A DNA stretch of 7,622 nucleotides from Nitrospirae bacterium RIFCSPLOW2_12_42_9 (GCA_001805205.1 MHER01000028.1:1-7622); one strand, 5' to 3'. Counted from the stretch's first letter, positions 1-7,158 are shown. The notes: a model not told the origin generated them from the sequence alone. Program-made: numbers and translations.

Positions 1-42
1 CCACTCTGTAATATTATTAATTATCCAACAGTCATTGGCCAT
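1..42 (-). CDS. 5' end of an unidentified gene, cut by the window edge
   Basis: An ATG at 40-42 opens a frame that stays open to the edge for 14 codons (MANDCWIINNITEW). It begins 20 bases after the methyltransferase stop on the same strand. An SD-like AAGAGGG at 47-53 lies four bases before the ATG, which is rather close. The other nearby ATG, at 33-35, hits a stop within five codons. Fourteen residues are too few to assign a family. The tight spacing suggests co-transcription with the methyltransferase, perhaps as another polysaccharide gene, but that is inference. Confidence 0.45.
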   Translation of the reverse strand, partial: MANDCWIINNITEW

Positions 43-53
43 TTAACCCTCTT
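42..53 (-). repeat. 12-base direct repeat, copy 1
   Basis: AAGAGGGTTAAA on the minus strand, identical to 826-837. This copy contains the SD-like element of the gene at the left edge and ends on its ATG. Together the two copies bracket the methyltransferase gene. Confidence 0.4.
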
Positions 54-62
54 TAATAATCC

Positions 63-785
63 CTATATCTTCGTACATAAACACTTATAACACAGTGTAC
101 ATCGTTTTTCCTTGTCTAAAAAATCTATTTGATTCAGTACAACCGGGAAAAATCCAACAAATAAAAATACGAAGAGTATTTCTAAAGGAAATAGTAATAT
201 CCTTGTAATCAGACTCCTCTGCCAAAATAACACCTTTGAAAGGAAGATCAACCTGTTTGCAAGATATTTAAAGTATCCCCCCATCGGTTTGATAAATTCG
301 ATTTTAAAGCCTGCTTCATTAAATAAATATTTTAAGCCGTATGATGTAAACCTGAAATAATCGTGTGGTGACTGATGTTCATACCAACCTTGCGGAACCG
401 TAAGAATAAGGTGACCACCAGGTTTTAAAACTCTATAAAATTCTTTTATGGTCTTTGCCGGCTCATTAATATGCTCAAGAACGTTATTATTAAGAATCAT
501 GTCTATAGTATTTGACTTGAAAGGGAGATTGGTAATATCAGCACCAACATCAAGATTATTGTAATCCCAGTCGCTATCTCCTTTGAAGAAATCCAGGCCG
601 ATATATATTTTGCCAGGGAAATACACCTTGTATCTGCATTCTCCAGCCCCTGCATCCAAAACAATCCCCTTAGTCTTAACTAAGAAACTCGCTTCTTTAA
701 TAAGCCTTTCTTCTTCAATAGATAGCGGATCTATCAAATTACGTATCGGAGTTGGAAATTTACGGAGAAACCGATCAAATCGCAT
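63..785 (-). CDS. Class I SAM-dependent methyltransferase with hydrophobic, Cys-rich C-terminus
   Basis: Predicted 240-residue methyltransferase of the Methyltransf_11 type, transferring a methyl group from S-adenosylmethionine to an unknown acceptor. Visible motifs are the glycine-rich SAM loop VLDAGAGE (residues 42-49), the acidic end of strand 2 in YIGLDFF (61-67), ADITNLPF (82-89), NNVLEHI (100-106) and FYRVLKPGGHLILTVP (116-131). HDYFRFTSYGLKYLFNEAGF (141-160) is typical of methyltransferases in O-antigen and capsule clusters. Residues about 178-217 are strongly hydrophobic, perhaps a membrane-associating hairpin. The extreme C-terminus has Cys at 229, 232, 235 and 237, which is unusual. 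The ATG at 783-785 has no strong SD. Its place downstream of glycosyltransferases suggests methylation of a sugar or lipid-linked glycan, but the sequence does not fix the substrate. Fold assignment is firm; the role is inferred. Confidence 0.88.
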   Translation of the reverse strand: MRFDRFLRKFPTPIRNLIDPLSIEEERLIKEASFLVKTKGIVLDAGAGECRYKVYFPGKIYIGLDFFKGDSDWDYNNLDVGADITNLPFKSNTIDMILNNNVLEHINEPAKTIKEFYRVLKPGGHLILTVPQGWYEHQSPHDYFRFTSYGLKYLFNEAGFKIEFIKPMGGYFKYLANRLIFLSKVLFWQRSLITRILLFPLEILFVFLFVGFFPVVLNQIDFLDKEKRCTLCYKCLCTKI

Positions 786-895
786 ATGTTCTTTTATTTG
801 ACGGCAAAACTGTATAAACTATATCTTTAACCCTCTTACCAATTATATCTAATAACATTATCTATATGTTTCCACTTGCAGAATGAAAGCTTTTC
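786..895 (-). other. AT-rich gap between toxin and methyltransferase genes
   Basis: These 110 bases separate the toxin stop from the methyltransferase start and are the longest non-coding stretch in the window. On the minus strand they contain a perfect TATAAT (842-847), but there is no good -35 at 17 or 18 bases, so any promoter here is weak or needs an activator. They also contain AAGAGGGTTAAA (826-837), which recurs at 42-53. I found no GC-rich hairpin followed by a T run, so no intrinsic terminator. AAAGCTTT beside the toxin stop is a simple palindrome without a loop. Confidence 0.5.
826..837 (-). repeat. 12-base direct repeat, copy 2
   Basis: Identical to 42-53, but here no start codon follows at SD distance; the methyltransferase ATG is 40 bases further on. 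It may be chance in AT-rich DNA, a leftover of a duplicated gene border, or a regulatory site. Confidence 0.4.
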
Positions 896-1204
896 TTATT
901 TATAAGCTGAATCATGATCTAGTTGGAGTGATAGGAATCTCATAAACTGTGCTTCCCTGAAAACCAAGGCACGAAATCTCTGACTTATGCGTATTGTATA
1001 TAGCCGCTGCCCGCCCGGATTACTCATTGATTGAACTACCCCCCAGCGTAAACCTTTATCTTTATATATATCTGCCCATGTAAGCTTTTTAATCTTCTTC
1101 AAGGTCTCCAGTATTCGAAAGGCATCTTCTTTCTGAAGGTTAAACAAATCTTCCTGAAATACGGGATTGTTTAAATCCAAAAGGACATTATTTAATTTTA
1201 CCAC
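896..1204 (-). CDS. RelE/ParE-superfamily-like toxin of a type II toxin-antitoxin pair
   Basis: A 102-residue basic protein, probably the toxin of the module. If it acts like RelE it would cleave mRNA at the ribosome; this is inferred from the fold. The C-terminal half has the RelE-type strand pattern: LYTIRIS (68-74), RFRALVFRE (76-84) and FLSLQLDHDSAYK (90-102), ending in the His...Tyr arrangement common in the superfamily. R72, R76, R78, R83, H97 and Y101 are candidate functional residues. The N-terminal half, with LTWADIYKDKGLRWG (41-55), resembles a group of uncharacterised RelE-like proteins and not the short classical RelE. The start is a GTG at 1202-1204, inside the antitoxin gene, giving a 17-base overlap in another frame. 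Only a weak GAGTG precedes it, so translation is probably coupled to the antitoxin. A ParE-like gyrase poison is the main alternative. Confidence 0.72.
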   Translation of the reverse strand: MVKLNNVLLDLNNPVFQEDLFNLQKEDAFRILETLKKIKKLTWADIYKDKGLRWGVVQSMSNPGGQRLYTIRISQRFRALVFREAQFMRFLSLQLDHDSAYK

Positions 1205-1442
1205 TTAATTCACTCAAATCGGTTTCTGAGGGCCTGTTTTCTTCTGCCCACTTTATCGCCCTGTCTATCCTCGACTTTGCCGGCTCCTCATGCAGCCACA
1301 TTTCACTGTCTGGAATAATACTGGCTGTTTTGATAAGCCACACCCCTTCTTCAATCTCCTCTACAATAACATGCCTCCCTGCATATTCCTTTCCAAGGGA
1401 TATCTGACCGCTTGCGCCTATGGTTTTAATCTGAGTCTGCAT
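1188..1442 (-). CDS. AbrB-like antitoxin
   Basis: An 84-residue acidic protein, probably the antitoxin and autorepressor. Residues 4-39 look like a SpoVT/AbrB swapped-hairpin DNA-binding domain: a short strand (QIKTIGASGQISL), then GKEYAGRHVIVEEIEEGVWLI with the usual glycine turn and hydrophobic closing strand. The rest (about 44-84) is polar and charged, with RAIKWAEENRPSETDLSEL at 61-79, and would be the toxin-binding tail. It precedes the toxin and overlaps it by 17 bases, the usual antitoxin-first order. The ATG at 1440-1442 has a strong SD (AGGAGG at 1451-1456, eight bases away). AbrB-type antitoxins usually partner MazF or VapC toxins; pairing with a RelE-fold toxin recalls PrlF-YhaV. 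The fold call is by pattern only. Confidence 0.7.
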   Translation of the reverse strand: MQTQIKTIGASGQISLGKEYAGRHVIVEEIEEGVWLIKTASIIPDSEMWLHEEPAKSRIDRAIKWAEENRPSETDLSELSGKIK

Positions 1443-1450
1443 TTTTATGC

Positions 1451-1456
1451 CCTCCT
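1451..1456 (-). promoter_or_regulatory. Strong ribosome binding site of the antitoxin gene
   Basis: AGGAGG lies eight bases before the antitoxin ATG. The toxin has only a weak site, so the antitoxin should be made in excess, as these modules require. Confidence 0.85.
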
Positions 1457-1462
1457 AAATTC

Positions 1463-1482
1463 ATATTGCATGATAGCATTAT
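1463..1482 (-). promoter_or_regulatory. Imperfect inverted repeat over the -10 box, candidate operator
   Basis: On the minus strand ATAATGC, a six-base gap and GCAATAT form arms that pair at six of seven positions. The gap is exactly the -10 hexamer TATCAT. A dimeric antitoxin bound here would block RNA polymerase. The repeat is directly visible; its role as an operator is inferred. Confidence 0.45.
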
Positions 1483-1498
1483 ATCGGGATTATGTCAA
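1470..1498 (-). promoter_or_regulatory. Sigma-70-type promoter of the toxin-antitoxin module
   Basis: TTGACA (1493-1498), a spacer of exactly 17 bases and TATCAT (1470-1475) match the housekeeping consensus at 11 of 12 positions, 27 bases upstream of the antitoxin start codon. The -35 box is made from the last codons of the glycosyltransferase gene (TTG ACA TAA), so this gene's end doubles as promoter. It gives the module transcription independent of the upstream operon. Confidence 0.8.
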
Positions 1499-2683
1499 AT
1501 TACCCCTCTGTAAGATCTCTAATACCTTTTTACCTATTGCCTCTGAAGAGAAGTTATTCACAAAATATTCTCTCCCATTCCGGGCAATCTTATCTCTTAG
1601 TACAGCATCATTCTTGAGAATTAATATAGCCTTTGCAAGATCGTCTGCATCACCAGGCCTGCATAGGATTGCATTATCTTTATGTGATAAGACCCCTTCT
1701 GTGGCCTCGTTCCTGGCAGTAATAAGCGGTTTCCCTATATCGAGGCAATTATAAACCTTGCATGGGATAACCCTCAATGCCTTATCTGTCTGGCCAAAGA
1801 TCCCAAGACAGATATCACTCTTCTGTATGTAACGCACCAGCTCAGCCTCTTCCACGAACCTTTCTATGAAATTTATATTCTTCAGTCCTATATCCGATGC
1901 AAGCCGTTTCATCTCCGGTAATAACTGGCCTTTACCAATCATGGTAAAGATAATATCCTTCTCATCCTGAAGTATCTTTGCTGCCCTGATGATTACATCC
2001 ACACCATGAAGCGGGATATAAGAGCCGAAATAGAGGACTTCAAGTTGATCTTTCTCCTTAATACTTTTTCCACCCGTCCCCGCACTTGTCTTATTAGAAT
2101 AGCTACCGGTCAATGCTGACCCAACAGGTACGGCATGAAACTTCTCAGAAGGGAGCTTAAATTCCCTCACAAAATAATTTATATGGGCCTGAGTATCCAA
2201 CATAACCGCATCTGCCATTCTGCATGACCATGTATCAATCATCCTGAGTAATTTAGCCTTTAACGAGCCAGCCTGCACTATCTTCCTGTCAATCACAGCA
2301 GTATCATAGAGCGAGAGAAAGGCGTCAAATATGATCGGCCTATGCCTGAGGATATTTAAGAATTTTGCCGGAAATATATCTATATGGCCGGCATATCCAA
2401 CGATCATGGCATCATAAGGGCCAATCTTCATAAACTTTTTTATAAGACTTAAATATACTCTCGGAAGTCTTAAAGTGGTCTTTATATACCCCGCCTTTAC
2501 CCCTTCAAGTTTTTCAGATGTATCTTTCCAGAAGTCCTCATGACATTCTGTTACCTCTACACCATTCCTCCGTAATCCCTCGATAATCACCCTGTTCCTC
2601 GGATAACCCTCCTCCATAGTATAAGTGCCAAAATAACAGACACGAACAACATCATTTTGTAATAAGGACACATCGCTCCTCAT
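1490..2683 (-). CDS. Family 4 (GT-B fold) glycosyltransferase
   Basis: A 397-residue, probably cytoplasmic glycosyltransferase that would move a sugar from a nucleotide-sugar donor to a growing glycan or lipid. The N-terminal acceptor domain begins VRVCYFGTY...GYPRNRVIIEGLRRNGVEV (13-44), a start typical of GT4 enzymes in polysaccharide clusters. A polar linker (about 191-214) leads to the donor-binding Rossmann domain: VLYFGSYIPLHGVDVIIRA (216-234), FTMIGKGQL (246-254), ICLGIFG (301-307) and RVIPCKVYNCLDIGKPLI (314-331). The family usually has Glu before the 'ALAxGxPVI' helix as the second Glu of EX7E; here that place is Asn322. ATEGVL and CRPGD follow as expected. The ATG at 2681-2683 lacks a clear SD, but the gene begins only 15 bases after the preceding stop, suggesting coupling. 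Family is secure; sugar and acceptor are unknown. Confidence 0.9.
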   Translation of the reverse strand: MRSDVSLLQNDVVRVCYFGTYTMEEGYPRNRVIIEGLRRNGVEVTECHEDFWKDTSEKLEGVKAGYIKTTLRLPRVYLSLIKKFMKIGPYDAMIVGYAGHIDIFPAKFLNILRHRPIIFDAFLSLYDTAVIDRKIVQAGSLKAKLLRMIDTWSCRMADAVMLDTQAHINYFVREFKLPSEKFHAVPVGSALTGSYSNKTSAGTGGKSIKEKDQLEVLYFGSYIPLHGVDVIIRAAKILQDEKDIIFTMIGKGQLLPEMKRLASDIGLKNINFIERFVEEAELVRYIQKSDICLGIFGQTDKALRVIPCKVYNCLDIGKPLITARNEATEGVLSHKDNAILCRPGDADDLAKAILILKNDAVLRDKIARNGREYFVNNFSSEAIGKKVLEILQRGNLT

Positions 2684-2698
2684 TGGAAGTACAATATC

Positions 2699-3466
2699 TT
2701 AATGGTACAGACCTCTTAAATCATTAATCCTGATCTTTATCAGGTCAAGAAACATATATGTGGAATCTAAAACAGGATTTACCTTGCTGGATGGATTATT
2801 CATCCACTGCACGGGTACCTCTTTAATCCTATATCCATGTTTTAAGGCTATCCATAGTAACTCAACATCAAAACTGAATTGACTAATAGTTTGTCTGCGA
2901 AAAATTTCTTGTATGACCTCCCTCTTGAAACACTTAAACCCGCACTGTGTATCCTTTATGCCTTTGACAGCAATCAATTGCACCAACAAGTTAAAAATTT
3001 TCCCCATTCTTTCACGATACCATGATTGATGGATCTGAATATCTGACTCTTTTAATCCTCTTGAACCTATAGCAATATCATATCCCCTTCTGAGCCACTC
3101 CATGAGTTTTTCAACCTCTTCAATTGGGGTGGACAAATCTGCATCGGAAAAGAGGACATACCGGCCTTTTGAAATCAGCATACCCTTTCTAATACTAAAT
3201 CCTTTACCACAATTTACTTTACTTGCGGCCATATGCACCTGTTCATATTTATCAGAAAATTCTTTAATAAACTGAGATGTCCTGTCAGAGCTTCCATCAT
3301 TCACAACGATAATCTCACTGGGATAAGAACGGGAATCGAGGTATGATATAATCTTGTCCAGCGTTTTCCCTATTCGTCTCTCTTCATTGTATGCCGGTAT
3401 TACAATTGAAAGATATATAGATGCCTCTGAATCAGGTTTCTTATCTGCGACCATGTTGGATGCCAT
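2699..3466 (-). CDS. GT2 glycosyltransferase, dolichyl/polyprenyl-phosphate glucosyltransferase (ALG5)-like
   Basis: A GT-A fold enzyme expected to transfer glucose or a related sugar from a nucleotide donor to polyprenyl phosphate at the inner membrane face. Numbered from the ATG at 3464-3466 (255 residues), it shows SIVIPAYNEE (20-29), EIIVVNDGSSDRT (51-63), the metal-binding DADLSTP (108-114), IAIGSR (131-136), IKDTQCGFKCFKRE (170-183), FSFDVELLWIA (197-207) and IKEVPVQWMN (215-224). DADLSTP and QCGFKCF are hallmarks of the ALG5-like group. No long membrane helix is present. The start is uncertain: TTG at 3473-3475, ATG at 3464-3466 and ATG at 3452-3454 are all possible and none has a good SD. 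All overlap the end of the GT-C gene, so translation is probably coupled to it. The exact sugar cannot be read from the sequence. Confidence 0.9.
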   Translation of the reverse strand: MASNMVADKKPDSEASIYLSIVIPAYNEERRIGKTLDKIISYLDSRSYPSEIIVVNDGSSDRTSQFIKEFSDKYEQVHMAASKVNCGKGFSIRKGMLISKGRYVLFSDADLSTPIEEVEKLMEWLRRGYDIAIGSRGLKESDIQIHQSWYRERMGKIFNLLVQLIAVKGIKDTQCGFKCFKREVIQEIFRRQTISQFSFDVELLWIALKHGYRIKEVPVQWMNNPSSKVNPVLDSTYMFLDLIKIRINDLRGLYH

Positions 3467-6122
3467 ATTGTTCAAGGCTCATGTCATCAGGGTGATTTTC
3501 AAGATGCATCTCAAATTCTTTTATTGCATAATCACGAAAACCATATTTAAAATACAGGGTACCAAAGGTCTTGTGTAGTTTTCCCTTTGTGGCAAACCTG
3601 CAGGCAGGTTCTACAAACCACTGCCTGAACACTATCCGTTCCGGCATATTCAGCATGTCTTTAAACTCCTTCTCTGCCAGTTGGGGCATTCTATCTTTTA
3701 AATAATTCTCAGCTATTTTTAATCCGGCTTGTCCTCTCATATTTTGAAGATAATAAAGAGACTGGCATGTCATCTCTATGACTTGATCCGCATAAGGATA
3801 ATTATATGATACATTGAGTATCACTCTTTCCTGAAAATCAAGGATTTGCATAAACTGTGAGATGTCAGAATATGATTTTATACGTCCAAGATAATTTTTA
3901 TCCATCGTCTTAAAGACATCAATCAGATCTTCAAAGGTCTCAATTGTATAAAGGAGTCCTTTATATGAGATAAAATAATCATTTAAAATATCCATTGATA
4001 AATCTATATTCCGGGCTCCTGATAAAATAAGATCACGGTAACCAGATTGTGCCGCCTGACTATCCGGGTACTTCTTATTTACATCAAGCAGTATATCTCT
4101 GGCCTGAGCATAATCCCCTCTTTTCAGCAATTCTCTACCATCTTTTAACAAATGGCCTGCATGACTATTGTATGCATAATTCAGCCCGAATAGAGTAAGG
4201 ACGATGGAGCCAATCACTCCGGAAAAACCCATCTTAAAGCCCCTTACGAGTTTCTGCTGTCTGTTATTTTTATAAGAATTGACCGGATCAAAAAGGGGTT
4301 TGAATTTATCCGATAGGTAATAAAACCCAAAAGCCCCGAACATTATTGTAAGCGGCAGCATTGGCATTGCATACCTGATCTTTCCATAAAAAAAGATGTA
4401 CATTATACAATAATAGGTAATCAAGAACAGTGGTAGCAGCCTCTCCCTCCAGAATCCCTTTTCGATAAATATTGAGGCAAAAATACCCAGCAAGGATATT
4501 AAAGTAAAATAGACCTTAAGATTGAAGGCATAGGGACTGCCGTTGTGGATATATACGGCATCAAAGGGAACATATACTTTTCGACCCCAGAATAGACCCA
4601 GTAACTGCGAGGGGGCGCCTTTTATAAAGGCTATGGAAAACTTAACAGGATTGGTTATTATATTCTTTAACATCTTTCCATATGAATCACCATAAATCCC
4701 AGCTTCTTTTAACTGCGGGTTTATAAGGGTTTGTTCAACCTGTTTATATTCTGTGAGTAAGATAAATCTCTGATGGTTTATATTATTCCGGTAGGTAATA
4801 GGGGCTATTATTATAAGGACCATTATTATAAGAAGAACCCAGGATGCTACGATGAACCAGACCTTGTGTCTGTAGGTCAAAAACATCCAGACTAAAATGA
4901 CAAGAGGAAATGCAAGGATGACAGGTTTGATGATGACAGAGAGTCCTATCAGGATTCCAGTAGAAATAAAGAACCATTTATTATCTGAGTTGCGCGCCTT
5001 AAGAAGTAACCATAAGGATAAAAGGGTGAGGGGTGTATAAATAGATTCAGTCGCTATAACAGTGGAGTAGAAGATAATACTGCTATTAATGGACACCAAT
5101 ATTGCTGAAAGTCTTGCAACTTTAACATTAAATATCTCCTTAGATATTGCATAGATTAAAAAAGGTAAGGATGAACCAATAAAGGATTGGAGAACCATTA
5201 ATAACAGGTGATTTTTCCCAAATATCTTATAAAATGTCCCCAAATACATCCAATACCCCGGGGGAAAAAACAGGTCTTTAACATTCTCACCGGAGGCAAG
5301 TCTCCATCCAAGATCGGAATAGTAAGGACTGTCATCCGCCCCGATTCCATTCTGATTTGACAATGAAAAGACAATCCTGATCAAAAGGGTAAATAGCCCT
5401 ACGGTCCCCAGGAAAATCTTCTCATTCTGAAGGGCCTTATAGATCGGTCTGATAAAAGATTTTACCAGGCTGAATTTTTGTTCCCATTGGGCTATAATCA
5501 GATCATAAAAAAGTATGCCTATGACCAAAAATAAAATCATCCTGTAAAATCTAAGCTGAACAAAGGAATAGCCGGTAAGAATCACAACAGGAAGAAAAAA
5601 TATTATCCAGTAAGGAATCAGAGAATCCTCTTTTTCATATTTAATATAATCTATGGCAGAAAAAATGACAGAACGGCTTATGAAAATATTTATTGTAAAC
5701 AAGACAAATACATAAATCACAAGGGTAATATAAATAAAAACAGGGTCATAATATGTGCTGAAACTCAGGCTCCAATCCTTGTTCTGGGCAGCAAGGTCAA
5801 AAAGGGATAGGGTGATATGAACATAGATACCCATTAGGATGGCAAAGAAAATAGATCTTTTAAGATCTAACCTCAGGATATACTTCATCAGGATTGTATA
5901 GGCCGTTACCATAGACCAATACCCTGAAAAGATCATGGCATATCTCAAGAATTGGTCAGGGTTAAGGGCTCCCAGCCCATAAAAAATTCTATCTATTGAA
6001 TAAATCCTGATAACACCATGAGGGGTCTTATAGTAAAGACTAATAGCGATAATAATAAATATAAAAGATGCTGCTAAGGAGTAGAAAAATGTAAATAGTC
6101 TATTTGACGAAGTGCTATTCAT
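3441..6122 (-). CDS. Large GT-C membrane glycosyltransferase (ArnT/PMT-like) with C-terminal TPR-like region
   Basis: An 893-residue multi-pass membrane protein, likely using a polyprenyl-phosphate sugar as donor and acting on the outer face of the inner membrane. Residues about 10-212 hold roughly six hydrophobic segments preceding the core. The core (about 235-605) resembles GT39/PMT_2: a membrane segment, then [19 protein letters not shown] (261-279), whose Asp263/Asp264 match the catalytic acidic pair of the first external loop, [10 protein letters not shown] (286-295), [13 protein letters not shown] (353-365) and many further helices up to [18 protein letters not shown] (583-600). A last hydrophobic segment (634-651) precedes a soluble tail with helical repeats, for example [32 protein letters not shown] (657-688) and [28 protein letters not shown] (853-880). 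ArnT-like enzymes are usually about 500-600 residues, so this one is long at both ends. It starts by ATGA overlap with the preceding GT2. Acceptor unknown: lipid A, polysaccharide or protein are all possible. Confidence 0.85.
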   Translation of the reverse strand: MNSTSSNRLFTFFYSLAASFIFIIIAISLYYKTPHGVIRIYSIDRIFYGLGALNPDQFLRYAMIFSGYWSMVTAYTILMKYILRLDLKRSIFFAILMGIYVHITLSLFDLAAQNKDWSLSFSTYYDPVFIYITLVIYVFVLFTINIFISRSVIFSAIDYIKYEKEDSLIPYWIIFFLPVVILTGYSFVQLRFYRMILFLVIGILFYDLIIAQWEQKFSLVKSFIRPIYKALQNEKIFLGTVGLFTLLIRIVFSLSNQNGIGADDSPYYSDLGWRLASGENVKDLFFPPGYWMYLGTFYKIFGKNHLLLMVLQSFIGSSLPFLIYAISKEIFNVKVARLSAILVSINSSIIFYSTVIATESIYTPLTLLSLWLLLKARNSDNKWFFISTGILIGLSVIIKPVILAFPLVILVWMFLTYRHKVWFIVASWVLLIIMVLIIIAPITYRNNINHQRFILLTEYKQVEQTLINPQLKEAGIYGDSYGKMLKNIITNPVKFSIAFIKGAPSQLLGLFWGRKVYVPFDAVYIHNGSPYAFNLKVYFTLISLLGIFASIFIEKGFWRERLLPLFLITYYCIMYIFFYGKIRYAMPMLPLTIMFGAFGFYYLSDKFKPLFDPVNSYKNNRQQKLVRGFKMGFSGVIGSIVLTLFGLNYAYNSHAGHLLKDGRELLKRGDYAQARDILLDVNKKYPDSQAAQSGYRDLILSGARNIDLSMDILNDYFISYKGLLYTIETFEDLIDVFKTMDKNYLGRIKSYSDISQFMQILDFQERVILNVSYNYPYADQVIEMTCQSLYYLQNMRGQAGLKIAENYLKDRMPQLAEKEFKDMLNMPERIVFRQWFVEPACRFATKGKLHKTFGTLYFKYGFRDYAIKEFEMHLENHPDDMSLEQYGIQHGRR

Positions 6123-6808
6123 TTTTTTATCAGGTTGTATTTAAATATGCACCATATGGCCCTGATACCATCCTTCCACCCTATCTTCTTCCCCTCCGAA
6201 TAGTCACGACCGCTGTACGATATCCCTATCTCATAGATATGATATCTCTTTTTGGCTATCTTTGCGGTAATCTCCGGTTCAAAACCGAACCGGTTTTCCT
6301 CAATGGTAATAGAGTGGATCACATCAGCCTTGAAGACCTTGTAGCATGTCTCGATATCCGTAAGATTAAGGTTGGTAAACATATTAGAGAGAAATGTAAT
6401 GAATGAATTCCCCAGATAATGCCAGAAAAATAAGACACGACGTTCCTCTGTTGTTACAAAGCGGGAGCCATATACGACATCTGCCCTCCCATCCAGGATA
6501 GGCTTGATTAACCTGTGGTACTCCTGTGGGTTATATTCTAAATCTGCATCCTGAATGATGACTATATCACCGGAGGCATGTTTAAAACCAGTTCTCAATG
6601 CTGCGCCTTTTCCCATATTCTTCTCGTGGCAGAAAACCCTGATGCCAGGGTTTCTTTCTAAAGCCTTCAGGATATCGCGGGTCCCGTCCGTCGAGCAATC
6701 ATCTACAATGATAATCTCCTTTTCCAAATCTACATCCTCAATCTTTTTGATGATCTCCCTTATTGTCCTAGCCTCATTGAAGACAGGCATTACCACAGAT
6801 ATCTTCAT
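6119..6808 (-). CDS. GT2 glycosyltransferase, DPM1-like polyprenyl-phosphate sugar synthase
   Basis: A 229-residue GT-A enzyme expected to charge polyprenyl phosphate with mannose, glucose or another hexose. Motifs are [10 protein letters not shown] (3-12), [13 protein letters not shown] (31-43), [12 protein letters not shown] (64-75), the metal-binding IIQDADLEY (84-92), VVYGSRF (111-117), [10 protein letters not shown] (151-160), [14 protein letters not shown] (173-186) and [17 protein letters not shown] (198-214). This set fits the soluble DPM1-like subgroup, which lacks a C-terminal membrane domain and often depends on a membrane partner. Both borders are ATGA overlaps, with DUF2304 upstream and the GT-C gene downstream, implying equal expression. 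Its last codons are ATA AAA AAA TGA, which form an in-frame A_AAA_AAA heptamer before the stop. The family is secure; the sugar is not determined. Confidence 0.92.
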   Translation of the reverse strand: MKISVVMPVFNEARTIREIIKKIEDVDLEKEIIIVDDCSTDGTRDILKALERNPGIRVFCHEKNMGKGAALRTGFKHASGDIVIIQDADLEYNPQEYHRLIKPILDGRADVVYGSRFVTTEERRVLFFWHYLGNSFITFLSNMFTNLNLTDIETCYKVFKADVIHSITIEENRFGFEPEITAKIAKKRYHIYEIGISYSGRDYSEGKKIGWKDGIRAIWCIFKYNLIKK

Positions 6809-7158
6809 GACGATCTATCCCGCCTCTGAAGTTCTGTCTGCAGAATCGCCACCTGCTGGGCGATGTTTTTTACCTGGTCATGGAGGCTTGAGATCTTTGT
6901 GGAGTAATAGAGGCTGATGATCATAAGAAATAGCACCCCAAAGAGGAAAAGGGTCGAAGTGGGAAGAACGGCCCCGATAAGACGGGTTAGAAATAGCAGC
7001 ATATCGTACCAGGCTGCCAGCAGGATAATTACCGCCCCTGTAAGGAGCCACAACCAGGAGAGATCTTCCCGCAATTTTTTCCTCCTGACAAGATCAATGA
7101 TTATGATAAACAGGGCAATACTAAAACTAATGGCGAATATCCTTTGTTGGAGCGTCAT
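6805..7158 (-). CDS. DUF2304 small membrane protein
   Basis: A 117-residue protein of the DUF2304 type, of unknown biochemical function. Three hydrophobic segments (about 6-24, 35-57 and 67-86) are followed by a short coiled-coil-like tail ([21 protein letters not shown], 90-110). The motif [17 protein letters not shown] after the first helix is characteristic. I chose the ATG at 7156-7158 because a strong SD (AAGGAGG, 7168-7174) sits nine bases before it; an in-frame ATG at 7192-7194 would add 12 residues but put that SD inside the gene. With this start it overlaps the upstream GT2 by 32 bases, and it overlaps the downstream GT2 by ATGA. DUF2304 genes commonly neighbour DPM1-like GT2 genes. 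I infer a role as membrane partner or lipid-sugar flippase; the size is close to that of GtrA. Confidence 0.87.
   Translation of the reverse strand: MTLQQRIFAISFSIALFIIIIDLVRRKKLREDLSWLWLLTGAVIILLAAWYDMLLFLTRLIGAVLPTSTLFLFGVLFLMIISLYYSTKISSLHDQVKNIAQQVAILQTELQRRDRSS

Noticed and set aside
583..801. Plus-strand open frame of 72 codons
   Set aside because: Antisense to the conserved SAM-binding region of the methyltransferase, with no domain or SD support.
842..847. TATAAT as a promoter for the methyltransferase
   Set aside because: No acceptable -35 hexamer at 17 or 18 bases; perfect -10 matches are expected by chance in such AT-rich DNA. Mentioned in the gap entry only.
854..870. Inverted repeat AACAT/ATGTT with seven-base loop after the toxin gene
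   Set aside because: Five AT-rich pairs with no T run; too weak for an intrinsic terminator.
1290..1754. Plus-strand open frame of 154 codons
   Set aside because: It runs antisense through the antitoxin, its promoter and the GT4 end, has no recognisable domain, and conflicts with well-supported minus-strand genes.
3354..3578. Plus-strand frame of 74 codons over the GT-C/GT2 junction
   Set aside because: Antisense to two conserved coding ends, with no domain.
4783..4977. Second minus-strand frame inside the GT-C gene
   Set aside because: A 64-codon alternative frame within a conserved membrane protein; the composition looks like out-of-frame membrane codons.
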